Assembly (NCBI GenBank): GCA_934435195.1
Contig: CAKSAJ010000007.1
Span: forward strand, 41,253-105,252
Direction of reading: 5' to 3'
Length of the DNA: 64,000 nucleotides
From: an uncultured Schaedlerella sp.
Lineage (GTDB): Bacteria; Bacillota; Clostridia; Lachnospirales; Lachnospiraceae
Below are positions 41,537 through 49,921 of this stretch, piece after piece. A program made the translations under genes and the position numbers. Each line of letters begins with the position of its first letter. The first letter of the stretch is position 1. The notes under the pieces are model-generated. The model was not told where the DNA came from. It saw nothing but the letters and a program-made list of their open reading frames with translations, and searched no databases.

Positions 41537-41815
41537 ATGGAAGAAGTGACATGGTTTTTTGAAGATGAAGATGGCAAATGTGTGGCAAGTGTGCAACTGG
41601 GAATTGATGATATGAGATACGCTATTCAATATTTGAAAAATGATGTAGAGAATGGAAGATATATACTTGGATATACAAAGGCTGATGGCAAAAGAAGAGT
41701 TTTTAAAGGTTCTCGACAAATTGTGAATCATATGTCTGATGACAAAAAAGAGATAATTCCAGATGAAGCAGTAGAAACAGAAGTGGAAAACAAGGAAAAT
41801 GAAATAGTTGAATGA
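41537..41815 (+). CDS. Conserved hypothetical protein
   Basis: A 92-residue soluble protein, not recognised. A globular part (EEVTWFFEDEDGKCVASVQLGIDDMRYAIQYLK...RYILGYTKADGKRRVFKG) is followed by a very acidic tail (about residues 68-92). RBS GAGGAGG lies about 10 bases upstream. It is a single gene ended by a terminator and convergent with the tRNA-Leu genes. Confidence 0.7.
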   Translation: MEEVTWFFEDEDGKCVASVQLGIDDMRYAIQYLKNDVENGRYILGYTKADGKRRVFKGSRQIVNHMSDDKKEIIPDEAVETEVENKENEIVE

Positions 41816-41824
41816 AAAAAACGA

Positions 41825-41851
41825 GCAGAGAAAAAACTCTGCCCCTTTTTT
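41825..41851 (+). terminator. Terminator after the 41537 gene
   Basis: GCAGAG (41825-41830) pairs with CTCTGC (41837-41842) around a 6-base A loop, then CCC and a T-run. Confidence 0.8.
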
Positions 41852-41876
41852 GCCCCTTTTTGCTAAAATAAATAAT

Positions 41877-41918
41877 AAAAAATCCCGAAACACTGCAATT
41901 ATCAGCATTTTTCGGGAT
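41877..41918 (-). terminator. Terminator of the tRNA-Leu genes
   Basis: On the minus strand, ATCCCGAAA (41918-41910) pairs with TTTCGGGAT (41890-41882), followed by a T-run into 41877. The inner loop is about 19 bases long and can pair further. Confidence 0.85.
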
Positions 41919-41926
41919 AAGTTAAA

Positions 41927-42011
41927 TGCGGAAGATGGGACTTGAACCCACACAAGCGCAATGCTTACAAGATCCTTAGTCTTGCTCGTCTGCCAGTTCC
42001 GACACTTCCGC
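41927..42011 (-). tRNA. tRNA-Leu (AAG anticodon), copy 1
   Basis: 85-base class II tRNA. Acceptor GCGGAAG pairs with CTTCCGC, discriminator A. The anticodon stem CAAGA/TCTTG holds loop CTAAGGA, giving anticodon AAG (plus-strand 41975-41977), whose A34 is presumably deaminated to inosine. The long variable arm (TAAGCATTGCGCTT) is typical of tRNA-Leu. Confidence 0.93.
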
Positions 42012-42056
42012 ATATGGTAAATAAGTACATTTAAAACAAATAATCTATGAAATAGA

Positions 42057-42141
42057 TGCGGAAGATGGGACTTGAACCCACACGATCGCATTGATCACAA
42101 GATCCTTAGTCTTGCTCGTCTGCCAGTTCCGACACTTCCGC
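42057..42141 (-). tRNA. tRNA-Leu (AAG anticodon), copy 2
   Basis: 85-base class II tRNA, identical to copy 1 except in the variable arm (TGATCAATGCGATC). Anticodon AAG. It is the promoter-proximal of two tandem copies separated by a 45-base spacer. Confidence 0.93.
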
Positions 42142-42180
42142 TTGTTTTGTTTATGTAGCTGTACTCACGCCACGAATAGT

Positions 42181-42209
42181 ATAATACAATGAGTTGAGAA
42201 GAATGTCAA
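42181..42209 (-). promoter_or_regulatory. Sigma-A promoter of the tRNA-Leu pair
   Basis: On the minus strand, TTGACA (42209-42204), 17-base spacer, TATTAT (42186-42181), about 40 bases before copy 2. The rest of the gap up to dnaG is A/T-rich, with a possible TTTAAA-N17-TATTAT promoter for dnaG at 42333-42361 on the plus strand. Confidence 0.85.
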
Positions 42210-42385
42210 CACATTTTTTGATTTTTTTAAATTTTTTGAAAAATTTTTGAAATTACAAAAATAAGGAAATGTTAAATTACTAATGAATATAATAATACAG
42301 TGAGAAAATAAAAAATAAAAAAATAAAGGAAATTTAAAAGTTTTGTCGAATATAATATTATGGAGAGTATACAAAGGAGGAGATC

Positions 42386-44170
42386 ATGTATTATTCGGAA
42401 GAGCTAATAGAAGAAATCAGAATGAAAAACGATATAGTAGATGTCATTTCCAATTATGTACGACTTCAGAAGAAAGGAAGTTCCTATTTTGGACTTTGCC
42501 CGTTTCACAATGAAAAGTCCCCGTCTTTTTCTGTAAGCAGAGACAAGCAGATGTATTATTGCTTTGGTTGTGGGGCTGGTGGGACAGTATTTACATTTCT
42601 TATGGAATATGAGAATTATTCTTTCCTTGAAGCGGTTCAATATCTTGCAGAGCGTGCAGGAGTAGAATTGCCGAAAGAAGAATATTCAAAAGAAGCAAAG
42701 GAACGCTCTGATTTGAAAGCAACTTTATTGGAAATCAATAAGATTGCTGCACAATATTATTATGTTCAGTTAAAATCTGAACGCGGTGCAGTTGCTTATG
42801 ATTATTTGACAGACAGAGGACTTTCAGAAGAGACCATAAAATCTTTTGGGCTTGGATTTGCAACAAAGTATAGTAATGATTTGTACAATTATCTTAAACG
42901 TAAAGGTTATAGTGAAGAATTGATCCGCCAGGCAGGGCTGATTAATATTGATGAAAAAAATGGAGTTTACGATAAGTTTTGGAATCGTGTTATGTTTCCG
43001 ATTATGGATGCAAACAGTCGGGTAATTGGATTCGGTGGCAGGGTTATGGGAGATGCAAAGCCCAAATATTTAAATTCCCCAGAAACAGCTGTTTTTGATA
43101 AAAGCAGAAATTTGTATGGGTTGAACCGAGCACGTACATCGAGAAAATCATATTTCCTTGTTTGTGAAGGTTATATGGATGTTATTTCACTTCATCAGGC
43201 AGGATTTACGAATGCAGTTGCGTCTTTAGGAACTGCGTTGACATCAGGACATGCTTCATTGATTAAACGGTATGTAAGTGAAGTATATCTTACATATGAT
43301 AGCGATGATGCCGGTACGCGCGCTGCGCTTCGGGCAGTTCCAATCATGAGAGAAGCTGGAATTGCAGCAAAAGTTATCCGAATGGATCCATATAAGGATC
43401 CGGATGAATTTATTAAAAATTTAGGTGCAGAGGAGTTTGAAAAAAGGATTGAAAATGCCAGAAACGGCTTTATGTTCAGTTTGGAAATATTGTCGAAGAA
43501 TTATGATATGGAATCTCCAGAAGAAAAAACTGCCTTTTTTCAAGAAACAGCAAAACGCTTAATAGAATTCGAGGATGAGTTGGAGCGTAATAATTACATA
43601 GAAGCTGTTGCAAAAGCATACCGTGTAAATCCAGACAGTCTTCAAAAACTTGTCACAAAGACTGCGATTAAAGAAGGCTTGGCAAGTCCTGCGAAGCGAC
43701 CTAAAAATTTGAGTCAAAATAAAGATTCAATATCAAAAAAGGAAGATGGGAATAAAAGGGCACAGAGGATTTTACTTACGTGGTTGATTGATCAGCCTAA
43801 GTTGTTCCAGATAATTGAGGAGTATGTTACTCCGGAGGATTTTACAGAAACAAATTATCAAAAAGTAGCCGAATTATTATATGAGCAATATCATTTAGGA
43901 GAATTAAATCCAGCAAGAATATTGAATCATTTCACGGAAGAGGAAGAACATAGGGAAGTGGCGGCATTATTTAATACTCGTATACGGGAGTTGACTACCG
44001 AGGAAGAAAAAGATCGTGCCATAAAAGAAACAATAATAAAAGTTAAGAATAACAGTATTGATCATCAAACAATGAATTTAAATCCAACAGACATGGTTGG
44101 ATTACAGCGACTTATGGAGTCGAAGAGAAAGCTTCAGAACATTGGAAAATTGCATATTTCTCTAGATTAA
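42386..44170 (+). CDS. dnaG: DNA primase
   Basis: A 594-residue primase that makes RNA primers at the replication fork. The zinc-binding CHC2 domain is complete (Cys38, His41, Cys59, Cys62). The Toprim core has LVCEGYMDVISLHQ and YDSDDAG. The C-terminal 150 residues (about 430-594) match the DnaB helicase-binding region. RBS AAAGGAGGAG. It heads dnaG-rpoD-trmK-nif3, the macromolecular synthesis operon of Firmicutes. Confidence 0.97.
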   Translation: MYYSEELIEEIRMKNDIVDVISNYVRLQKKGSSYFGLCPFHNEKSPSFSVSRDKQMYYCFGCGAGGTVFTFLMEYENYSFLEAVQYLAERAGVELPKEEYSKEAKERSDLKATLLEINKIAAQYYYVQLKSERGAVAYDYLTDRGLSEETIKSFGLGFATKYSNDLYNYLKRKGYSEELIRQAGLINIDEKNGVYDKFWNRVMFPIMDANSRVIGFGGRVMGDAKPKYLNSPETAVFDKSRNLYGLNRARTSRKSYFLVCEGYMDVISLHQAGFTNAVASLGTALTSGHASLIKRYVSEVYLTYDSDDAGTRAALRAVPIMREAGIAAKVIRMDPYKDPDEFIKNLGAEEFEKRIENARNGFMFSLEILSKNYDMESPEEKTAFFQETAKRLIEFEDELERNNYIEAVAKAYRVNPDSLQKLVTKTAIKEGLASPAKRPKNLSQNKDSISKKEDGNKRAQRILLTWLIDQPKLFQIIEEYVTPEDFTETNYQKVAELLYEQYHLGELNPARILNHFTEEEEHREVAALFNTRIRELTTEEEKDRAIKETIIKVKNNSIDHQTMNLNPTDMVGLQRLMESKRKLQNIGKLHISLD

Positions 44171-44226
44171 GGATAAAATAAAACAAGATATCTGTATGAC
44201 GATGCAGATAGAGGAAGGAAGGACAC

Positions 44227-45339
44227 ATGGAAGATATTACACAGAAATTTTTAGAGCGTCTGAAAGAATTGGTTGCCCTAGGCAAGAAAAAGAAAAGTAT
44301 TCTTGAAATTCAAGAAATCAACGATTTTTTCCGCGATATGGATTTGTCAACGGAACAAATGGAAAGGGTTTTTGAATATCTTGAAGCAAACAACATTGAC
44401 GTATTACGTATTAATTCGGATGATGACGATGATGTAGATCTGGATGCAATCATGTCGGATGAAGAAGACGTAGATGTCGAGAATATTGATCTTTCAGTTC
44501 CAGATGGAGTTAGTGTAGAAGATCCTGTTCGTATGTATTTAAAGGAAATCGGTAAAGTACCGCTCTTAAGTGCTGAACGAGAGATTGAGCTGGCGCAGCG
44601 CATGGAAGAAGGCGATGAAGACGCAAAAAAAGAACTTGCTGAGGCAAACCTTCGTCTGGTTGTCAGCATTGCAAAAAGATATGTAGGACGAGGAATGCTA
44701 TTTTTAGATTTGATCCAGGAAGGTAATCTTGGTTTGATCAAAGCGGTTGAAAAATTTGATTACCACAAAGGTTATAAATTCAGTACTTATGCTACATGGT
44801 GGATTCGTCAGGCTATTACACGTGCTATTGCAGATCAGGCAAGAACAATCCGAATTCCTGTTCATATGGTAGAGACAATTAACAAATTAATTCGTGTGTC
44901 ACGTCAGTTACTTCAGGAGCTTGGCCGTGAACCAACGCCGGAAGAAATCGCAAAAGAACTGGACATGCCGGTAGATCGTGTACGAGAAATATTAAAAATA
45001 TCTCAGGAACCTGTTTCCTTAGAAACACCTATCGGAGAAGAGGAAGACAGTCATTTAGGAGATTTTATTCAGGATGATAATGTTCCTGTTCCGGCAGAAG
45101 CAGCAGCTCAGACTTTATTAAAAGAACAGTTAGATGAAGTACTGGATACTTTGACTGAAAGAGAACAGAAAGTTTTGAGACTTCGTTTTGGGATGAATGA
45201 CGGACGAGCAAGAACATTGGAAGAAGTAGGAAAAGAATTTGATGTAACACGTGAACGTATTCGTCAGATTGAAGCGAAGGCACTTCGTAAACTTCGTCAT
45301 CCAAGTAGAAGCAGAAAACTTCGTGATTATTTAGATTAA
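44227..45339 (+). CDS. rpoD: RNA polymerase primary sigma factor
   Basis: A 370-residue sigma-A. A short region 1.1 and an acidic linker (DDDDDVDLDAIMSDEEDVDVE) precede region 1.2 (VRMYLKEIGKVPLL). Region 2 has the -10 recognition helix KGYKFSTYATWWIRQAITRAI, and region 4 ends RERIRQIEAKALRKLRHPSRS, which reads the -35. It recognises the TTGACA/TATAAT promoters seen throughout the window. It lies 56 bases after dnaG. Confidence 0.98.
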   Translation: MEDITQKFLERLKELVALGKKKKSILEIQEINDFFRDMDLSTEQMERVFEYLEANNIDVLRINSDDDDDVDLDAIMSDEEDVDVENIDLSVPDGVSVEDPVRMYLKEIGKVPLLSAEREIELAQRMEEGDEDAKKELAEANLRLVVSIAKRYVGRGMLFLDLIQEGNLGLIKAVEKFDYHKGYKFSTYATWWIRQAITRAIADQARTIRIPVHMVETINKLIRVSRQLLQELGREPTPEEIAKELDMPVDRVREILKISQEPVSLETPIGEEEDSHLGDFIQDDNVPVPAEAAAQTLLKEQLDEVLDTLTEREQKVLRLRFGMNDGRARTLEEVGKEFDVTRERIRQIEAKALRKLRHPSRSRKLRDYLD

Positions 45340-45350
45340 GAGGATATCAT

Positions 45351-46064
45351 ATGGAATTATCAAAGAGACTGCAGGCAGTTGCAGATCTGGTAACACCAGG
45401 ATATACAATTGCGGATGTAGGCACAGACCATGCCTACATCCCAATTTATCTTGTGGGAAAAGGAATTGTTCAAAGAGCGGTGGCTATGGATATTAATGAA
45501 GGTCCATTGGATCGTGCAACCGAACATATTAAAGAAAATAAATTGGAAAATCAGATACAAACACGTTTGTCTAATGGATTGCAACATTTACAAAAGGGTG
45601 AAGTGGATACAGTCATTCTTGCAGGAATGGGTGGAAATCTGATGATTAATATTCTAAATGAGGATTTGAATAAAACAAATTCTTTGAAAGAATGTATCCT
45701 GCAGCCACAATCAGAAGTATTTAAAGTGAGAACCTTTCTTTTAGAGAAAGGCTTTTTATTCATAGAAGAGAATATAGTTTTAGATGACGGGAAATATTAT
45801 CCGATGATGAAAGTAGTTCCTCCTGAAAAAACAAAAAAAATAAAACCAGTCTTCTGGTCAGAGATTGAAATACGTTATGGGAAATTGCTGTTGGAAGAAA
45901 AAAATCCGATCTTAAAGCAATTTCTTGAACGAGAGTCTGCTATCAGAAAAGATATTTTAAGTAAGTTAGAACAAGTAGAGGGTACACATATTTCTGAGCG
46001 AAAAGCAGAATTAAATCAGGAACTTTTCCAAATTGAGGAGGGGTTGAAATACTATGCAATGTAA
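45351..46064 (+). CDS. trmK: tRNA (adenine(22)-N(1))-methyltransferase TrmK
   Basis: A 237-residue Rossmann SAM enzyme. Motif I is ADVGTDHAYIPIYLV (about residues 21-35), and VILAGMGGNLM near 93-103 is the TrmK signature. It methylates N1 of A22 in the D arm of tRNAs. The C-terminal 80 residues form the coiled-coil extension of the family. It starts 11 bases after rpoD and overlaps the nif3 gene by 11 bases. Confidence 0.93.
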   Translation: MELSKRLQAVADLVTPGYTIADVGTDHAYIPIYLVGKGIVQRAVAMDINEGPLDRATEHIKENKLENQIQTRLSNGLQHLQKGEVDTVILAGMGGNLMINILNEDLNKTNSLKECILQPQSEVFKVRTFLLEKGFLFIEENIVLDDGKYYPMMKVVPPEKTKKIKPVFWSEIEIRYGKLLLEEKNPILKQFLERESAIRKDILSKLEQVEGTHISERKAELNQELFQIEEGLKYYAM

Positions 46065-46836
46065 AGAAATCATAGAAGTAATAGAAGAAAACTATCCAAA
46101 AGAGGCTGCATTAAATTTCGATAATGTAGGACTACAGGCTGGACGTAGCACTAAAAAAGTATCAAAAATACTGTTAGCTTTAGATGCTACTACTCCAGTA
46201 ATTGAACTTGCAGAAAAACAAAATGTTGATATGTTGATCACACATCATCCGTTGATTTTTTCGCCATTAAAATCTATTACGGACCAAGATTTTGTCGGGA
46301 AGAGGATTTTACGTCTAATTCAGGATGATATTGCATATTATGCAATGCATACAAATTATGATGTGCTTGGAATGGCAGAACTGTCAGAAGAAATATTGCA
46401 ATTAAAAGAAACAGAAGTGTTAGATGTTACAGGAGAATTTTTCGGAATTTCACAGGGGATTGGTCGTGTTGGATTGTTGGAATCAACTATGAGTTTAAGG
46501 TCTTTTTGTGATTATGTGAAGGAAAAATTAGTACTTAGTAATATAAAAGTATTTGGCAATTTAGATAAGGAGATAAAGAAGGTTGCAATTTCTCCGGGAT
46601 CAGGGAAAAGTGAGATAGAAGTAGCATTAAAACATAATGTTGATGTACTTGTTACAGGAGATATAGGGCATCATGAAGGTTTGGATGCTATGGAACAGGG
46701 ACTTGCGATTATCGATGCAGGTCATTATGGAACAGAATATATCTTTGTAGATGATATGAAAAAATATTTATCACAGAGATGTCCGGGAGTTGAAATTATA
46801 ACAGAACCTGTATCACATCCATTTCAAGTTATATAG
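46054..46836 (+). CDS. Nif3-like dinuclear metal center protein
   Basis: A 260-residue protein of the YqfO/Nif3 family, which binds two metal ions. VDMLITHHPLIFSPLKSI (around residues 61-78) and GDIGHHEGLDAMEQGLAIIDAGHYGTE supply the histidine ligands. The family has been linked to GTP cyclohydrolase-like folds, but the reaction remains uncertain. RBS AATTGAGGAGG lies in the trmK tail. The trmK-nif3 pairing is widespread in Firmicutes. Confidence 0.93.
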   Translation: MQCKEIIEVIEENYPKEAALNFDNVGLQAGRSTKKVSKILLALDATTPVIELAEKQNVDMLITHHPLIFSPLKSITDQDFVGKRILRLIQDDIAYYAMHTNYDVLGMAELSEEILQLKETEVLDVTGEFFGISQGIGRVGLLESTMSLRSFCDYVKEKLVLSNIKVFGNLDKEIKKVAISPGSGKSEIEVALKHNVDVLVTGDIGHHEGLDAMEQGLAIIDAGHYGTEYIFVDDMKKYLSQRCPGVEIITEPVSHPFQVI

Positions 46837-46864
46837 ATGTGTGCAGGAGAAAGGTGAGTGCAAG

Positions 46865-48535
46865 ATGGAAGAAAGAATGTGTAAAGTAACAGTTGATGAT
46901 AAAATTGTTGAATACAAGGAAGGCACAAAATATCAGACAATAGCACGGGATTTTCAAAAGTATTATGACCATCAAATTGTACTGGCTGTTATAGAAGAGA
47001 ATCGCTTGCAAGAACTGAATAAAGCAGTGGAGGGAGACATAAAACTAAGCTTTATTACAACTGCTGATAAAGCCGGGTTTGAAACTTATAAACGAAGCAT
47101 GTGTTTTCTCCTTGTAAAAGCGGTTCATGATATAGGCGGACATGATAAGGTTGAGCGTGTTCGAATACATTTTTCGGTAAGTAAGGGATATTATTGTACA
47201 GTAGATGGTGAAATTACAGTTAATGATGAATTTTTAAGCCGTGTTGAGGCTCGAATGCATGAGATGGCAGAGCAGAGAATTCAAATAGAAAAGAAGTCGA
47301 TACCGACCTCAAAAGCGAAAGAACTGTTTCATAAACATAAAATGTATGATAAGGAACAGTTGTTTGAATATCGTAGAGTATCTACAGTGAATATTTATAG
47401 TATTAATGAGTTTGAAGATTATTATTATGGATATATGGTGCCGGATACAGGATATTTAAGAAACTTTTCGCTTCATTTATATGGAAAAGGATTTGTGATT
47501 CAATTTCCGACTATGAGCGACCCTGCGTGTGTTCCTGAATTTGAACCTCGTGAAAAGTTATTCAAAGTTCAGAATGAGTCTATTGAATGGGGAGATTTAC
47601 AGGGAATCGATACAGTTGGAGCTTTGAATGATATGATTACGAAACATGATATGCGTGAAATCGTACTTGTTCAGGAAGCGTATCAGGAACGTAAAATCGG
47701 AGAAATCGCAGAGCAGATTGCAGAACATCCGGAAATAAAGTTTGTGCTGATAGCAGGACCATCTTCCTCTGGAAAGACGACATTTTCCCATCGATTGTCC
47801 ATTCAACTTAAAGTGAATGGACTTACACCACATCCAATTGCAGTTGACAATTATTTTGTGAATCGTGAAAATACTCCAAAAGATAAAGATGGTAATTATA
47901 ATTTTGAATGTTTAGAAGCGATTGATGTGAAAAAGTTTAATGAAGATATGACAGCACTTTTAAATGGAGAAAAAGTATATCTTCCTATTTTTAATTTTAA
48001 GACAGGAATGCGTAACTATTCAACAATACCGAAACAATTAGGCGAGAATGATATTTTAGTAATAGAAGGAATCCACTGTCTGAATCCAAAATTAACAGAA
48101 AATCTGAATGATAACAATAAATTTAAAATTTATATTAGTGCACTTACACAGTTGAATATAGATGAACACAATCGTATTCCATCAACAGATGGAAGATTGA
48201 TACGTCGTATTGTAAGAGATGCTGAAACGCGTGGAACATCGGCCACTAAAACAATTGCAATGTGGAATTCAGTCAGAAAAGGAGAAGAGGAAAATATTTT
48301 TCCGTTTCAGGAAGAAGCAGATGTGATGTTTAATTCATCTCTTGTGTATGAATTGGCTGTGCTTAAGCAATATGTAGAACCATTATTGTTTGGAGTTGAT
48401 AAACATGCTCCTGAATATATTGAAGCTAAAAGATTATTAAAGTTCTTCGATTATTTTATAGGAATAAGCAATGAGAATGTTCCGACAAATTCATTGTTAC
48501 GGGAATTTATCGGAGGCGGTTGTTTCCGTGTATAA
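46865..48535 (+). CDS. Nucleoside kinase fused to a ThrRS-like N-terminus
   Basis: A 556-residue protein. The N-terminal 65 residues resemble a TGS domain (KVTVDDKIVEYKEGTKYQTIARDF). Residues about 70-180 resemble the ThrRS second additional domain, but its usual HxxxH editing motif is not seen. Residues about 290-480 are a PRK/uridine kinase domain, with Walker A GPSSSGKTT at 298-306, the substrate segment VDNYFVNRENTP and RIPSTDGRLIRRIVRD. It likely phosphorylates uridine or another nucleoside. The start is ATG 46865 with GGTGAG about 8 bases upstream; a GTG at 46841 is less likely. It lies 28 bases after nif3. Confidence 0.87.
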   Translation: MEERMCKVTVDDKIVEYKEGTKYQTIARDFQKYYDHQIVLAVIEENRLQELNKAVEGDIKLSFITTADKAGFETYKRSMCFLLVKAVHDIGGHDKVERVRIHFSVSKGYYCTVDGEITVNDEFLSRVEARMHEMAEQRIQIEKKSIPTSKAKELFHKHKMYDKEQLFEYRRVSTVNIYSINEFEDYYYGYMVPDTGYLRNFSLHLYGKGFVIQFPTMSDPACVPEFEPREKLFKVQNESIEWGDLQGIDTVGALNDMITKHDMREIVLVQEAYQERKIGEIAEQIAEHPEIKFVLIAGPSSSGKTTFSHRLSIQLKVNGLTPHPIAVDNYFVNRENTPKDKDGNYNFECLEAIDVKKFNEDMTALLNGEKVYLPIFNFKTGMRNYSTIPKQLGENDILVIEGIHCLNPKLTENLNDNNKFKIYISALTQLNIDEHNRIPSTDGRLIRRIVRDAETRGTSATKTIAMWNSVRKGEEENIFPFQEEADVMFNSSLVYELAVLKQYVEPLLFGVDKHAPEYIEAKRLLKFFDYFIGISNENVPTNSLLREFIGGGCFRV

Positions 48536-48544
48536 ATCAAAAAT

Positions 48545-48590
48545 GAGTCTCAGTAATTTTTTTCCAAGAAAATTGCTGGGACTCGTTTTT
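48545..48590 (+). terminator. Terminator after the nucleoside kinase gene
   Basis: A 16-bp stem (48545-48560 with 48569-48584, two G-T pairs), 8-base loop, followed by GTTTTT. Confidence 0.85.
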
Positions 48591-48610
48591 GGTATGAAAT
48601 ATACAGTTAT

Positions 48611-49711
48611 TTAGCAATCATAAAATTTTTTGATTCCATCCAGCCGACTATGCATGTTTTGCAAAAGTAAATCTGCAATCGTTATAGCAGCCATGGATTC
48701 TACTACAACGACAGCTCGAGGAACAATGATTGGGTCATGTCTTCCTTTGATAACTAATTCGGTATTTTCCTTGTTCTCGGTGACCGTCTGCTGCGGTTGT
48801 GCAATAGAAGGAGTGGGTTTTATAGCAGTGCGGAAAATTAAAGTGTCTCCATCACTCATACCACCTAATACACCACCAGAATGATTGGTCTTTTTATGGA
48901 TTTCGTTATCTTTCATATAAAAAGCATCATTATTTGTGCTTCCATTTAATTTGGCAACATGAAACCCATCTCCAATTTCAAAAGCCTTTACGGCACCGAT
49001 GGAAAATATTGCTTGTGCAAGGCAGGAATCTAGTTTATCAAAAACAGGTTCTCCAATTCCAACGGGAAGTCCTTCGACGCGACATTCAATAATACCACCG
49101 GCAGAATCTGAATTTTCAAGCATCTTATCAAGATATTCAGAGGCATGTTTGGCAAGTTCATTATTAGGCATATATAACTTGTTTTCATTAATTTCATTGT
49201 AATGATAATCTGATTCATCAATACAGATAGGACCGATAGATTTGGCATAAGTGCAAATATGTATGCCAAGTTCATCTAGTAGGGCGGATGCTACAGCACC
49301 GGCAGCAACACGGCCAATGGTTTCTCTTCCGGAAGAACGTCCTCCACCGCGATAATCGCGAAAGCCATATTTCTGTGTGAATGTATAATCAGCATGCCCC
49401 GGGCGATATACAGATGCAATATTACTGTAATCACGAGAACGCTGGTCTTGATTACGTACCATTAAAGAAATTGGTGTACCAGTTGTATATCCTTCGAATA
49501 CACCTGATAATATTTCAACCTGATCTGTTTCCTGCCTCATAGTTGTGTATTTGCTTTGTCCTGGTTTTCTGCGATTTAGAAAAGCCTGTATATCAGATTC
49601 TTGAAGTTTCAGTCCGGCAGGGCATCCATCGATTACAACACCGATTGCTGAACCATGAGATTCACCCCAGGTAGAAACTTGAAATAAACGTCCATATATT
49701 GAGCCACTCAT
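48611..49711 (-). CDS. aroC: Chorismate synthase
   Basis: A 366-residue AroC, which eliminates phosphate from EPSP to give chorismate and needs reduced FMN. The N-terminal STWGESHGSAIG, the middle YRGGGRSSGRETIGRVAAG and the C-terminal GRHDPIIVPRA are signatures. ATG 49711 is chosen over an upstream in-frame ATG at 49747 because GGAGGAG is correctly placed before 49711. It is a lone gene with no other aro gene beside it. Confidence 0.97.
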   Translation of the reverse strand: MSGSIYGRLFQVSTWGESHGSAIGVVIDGCPAGLKLQESDIQAFLNRRKPGQSKYTTMRQETDQVEILSGVFEGYTTGTPISLMVRNQDQRSRDYSNIASVYRPGHADYTFTQKYGFRDYRGGGRSSGRETIGRVAAGAVASALLDELGIHICTYAKSIGPICIDESDYHYNEINENKLYMPNNELAKHASEYLDKMLENSDSAGGIIECRVEGLPVGIGEPVFDKLDSCLAQAIFSIGAVKAFEIGDGFHVAKLNGSTNNDAFYMKDNEIHKKTNHSGGVLGGMSDGDTLIFRTAIKPTPSIAQPQQTVTENKENTELVIKGRHDPIIVPRAVVVVESMAAITIADLLLQNMHSRLDGIKKFYDC

Positions 49712-49854
49712 ATAAAATCTCCTCCTTATGTTTGTGTAATATTTCATTAAAAAACATATAGCTTATTATATAAGAAGAAAAATGAACATGCAATTACTAA
49801 TTGGGGTGAAATTTTTAAGAAAATTAGAATTTTGATAAAACCTCAAGATTTCAC

Positions 49855-49883
49855 TGTACAATTGCAGAAATTCATAATATAAT
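49855..49883 (+). promoter_or_regulatory. Probable sigma-A promoter of the transpeptidase gene
   Basis: TGTACA (49855-49860), 17-base spacer, exact TATAAT (49878-49883). Confidence 0.55.
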
Positions 49884-49921
49884 TGAGTCTAGATGTTGAT
49901 TTATAAAAGGGGAGATGCAAC

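Noticed and set aside
41927..42141. Direct repeats that could look like a CRISPR array
   Set aside because: There are only two 85-base units, each folds into a complete tRNA-Leu. No other spaced repeats were seen in the window.
46829..47011. Antisense frame at the start of the nucleoside kinase gene
   Set aside because: No RBS and no family resemblance; it is the reverse of well-conserved coding sequence.
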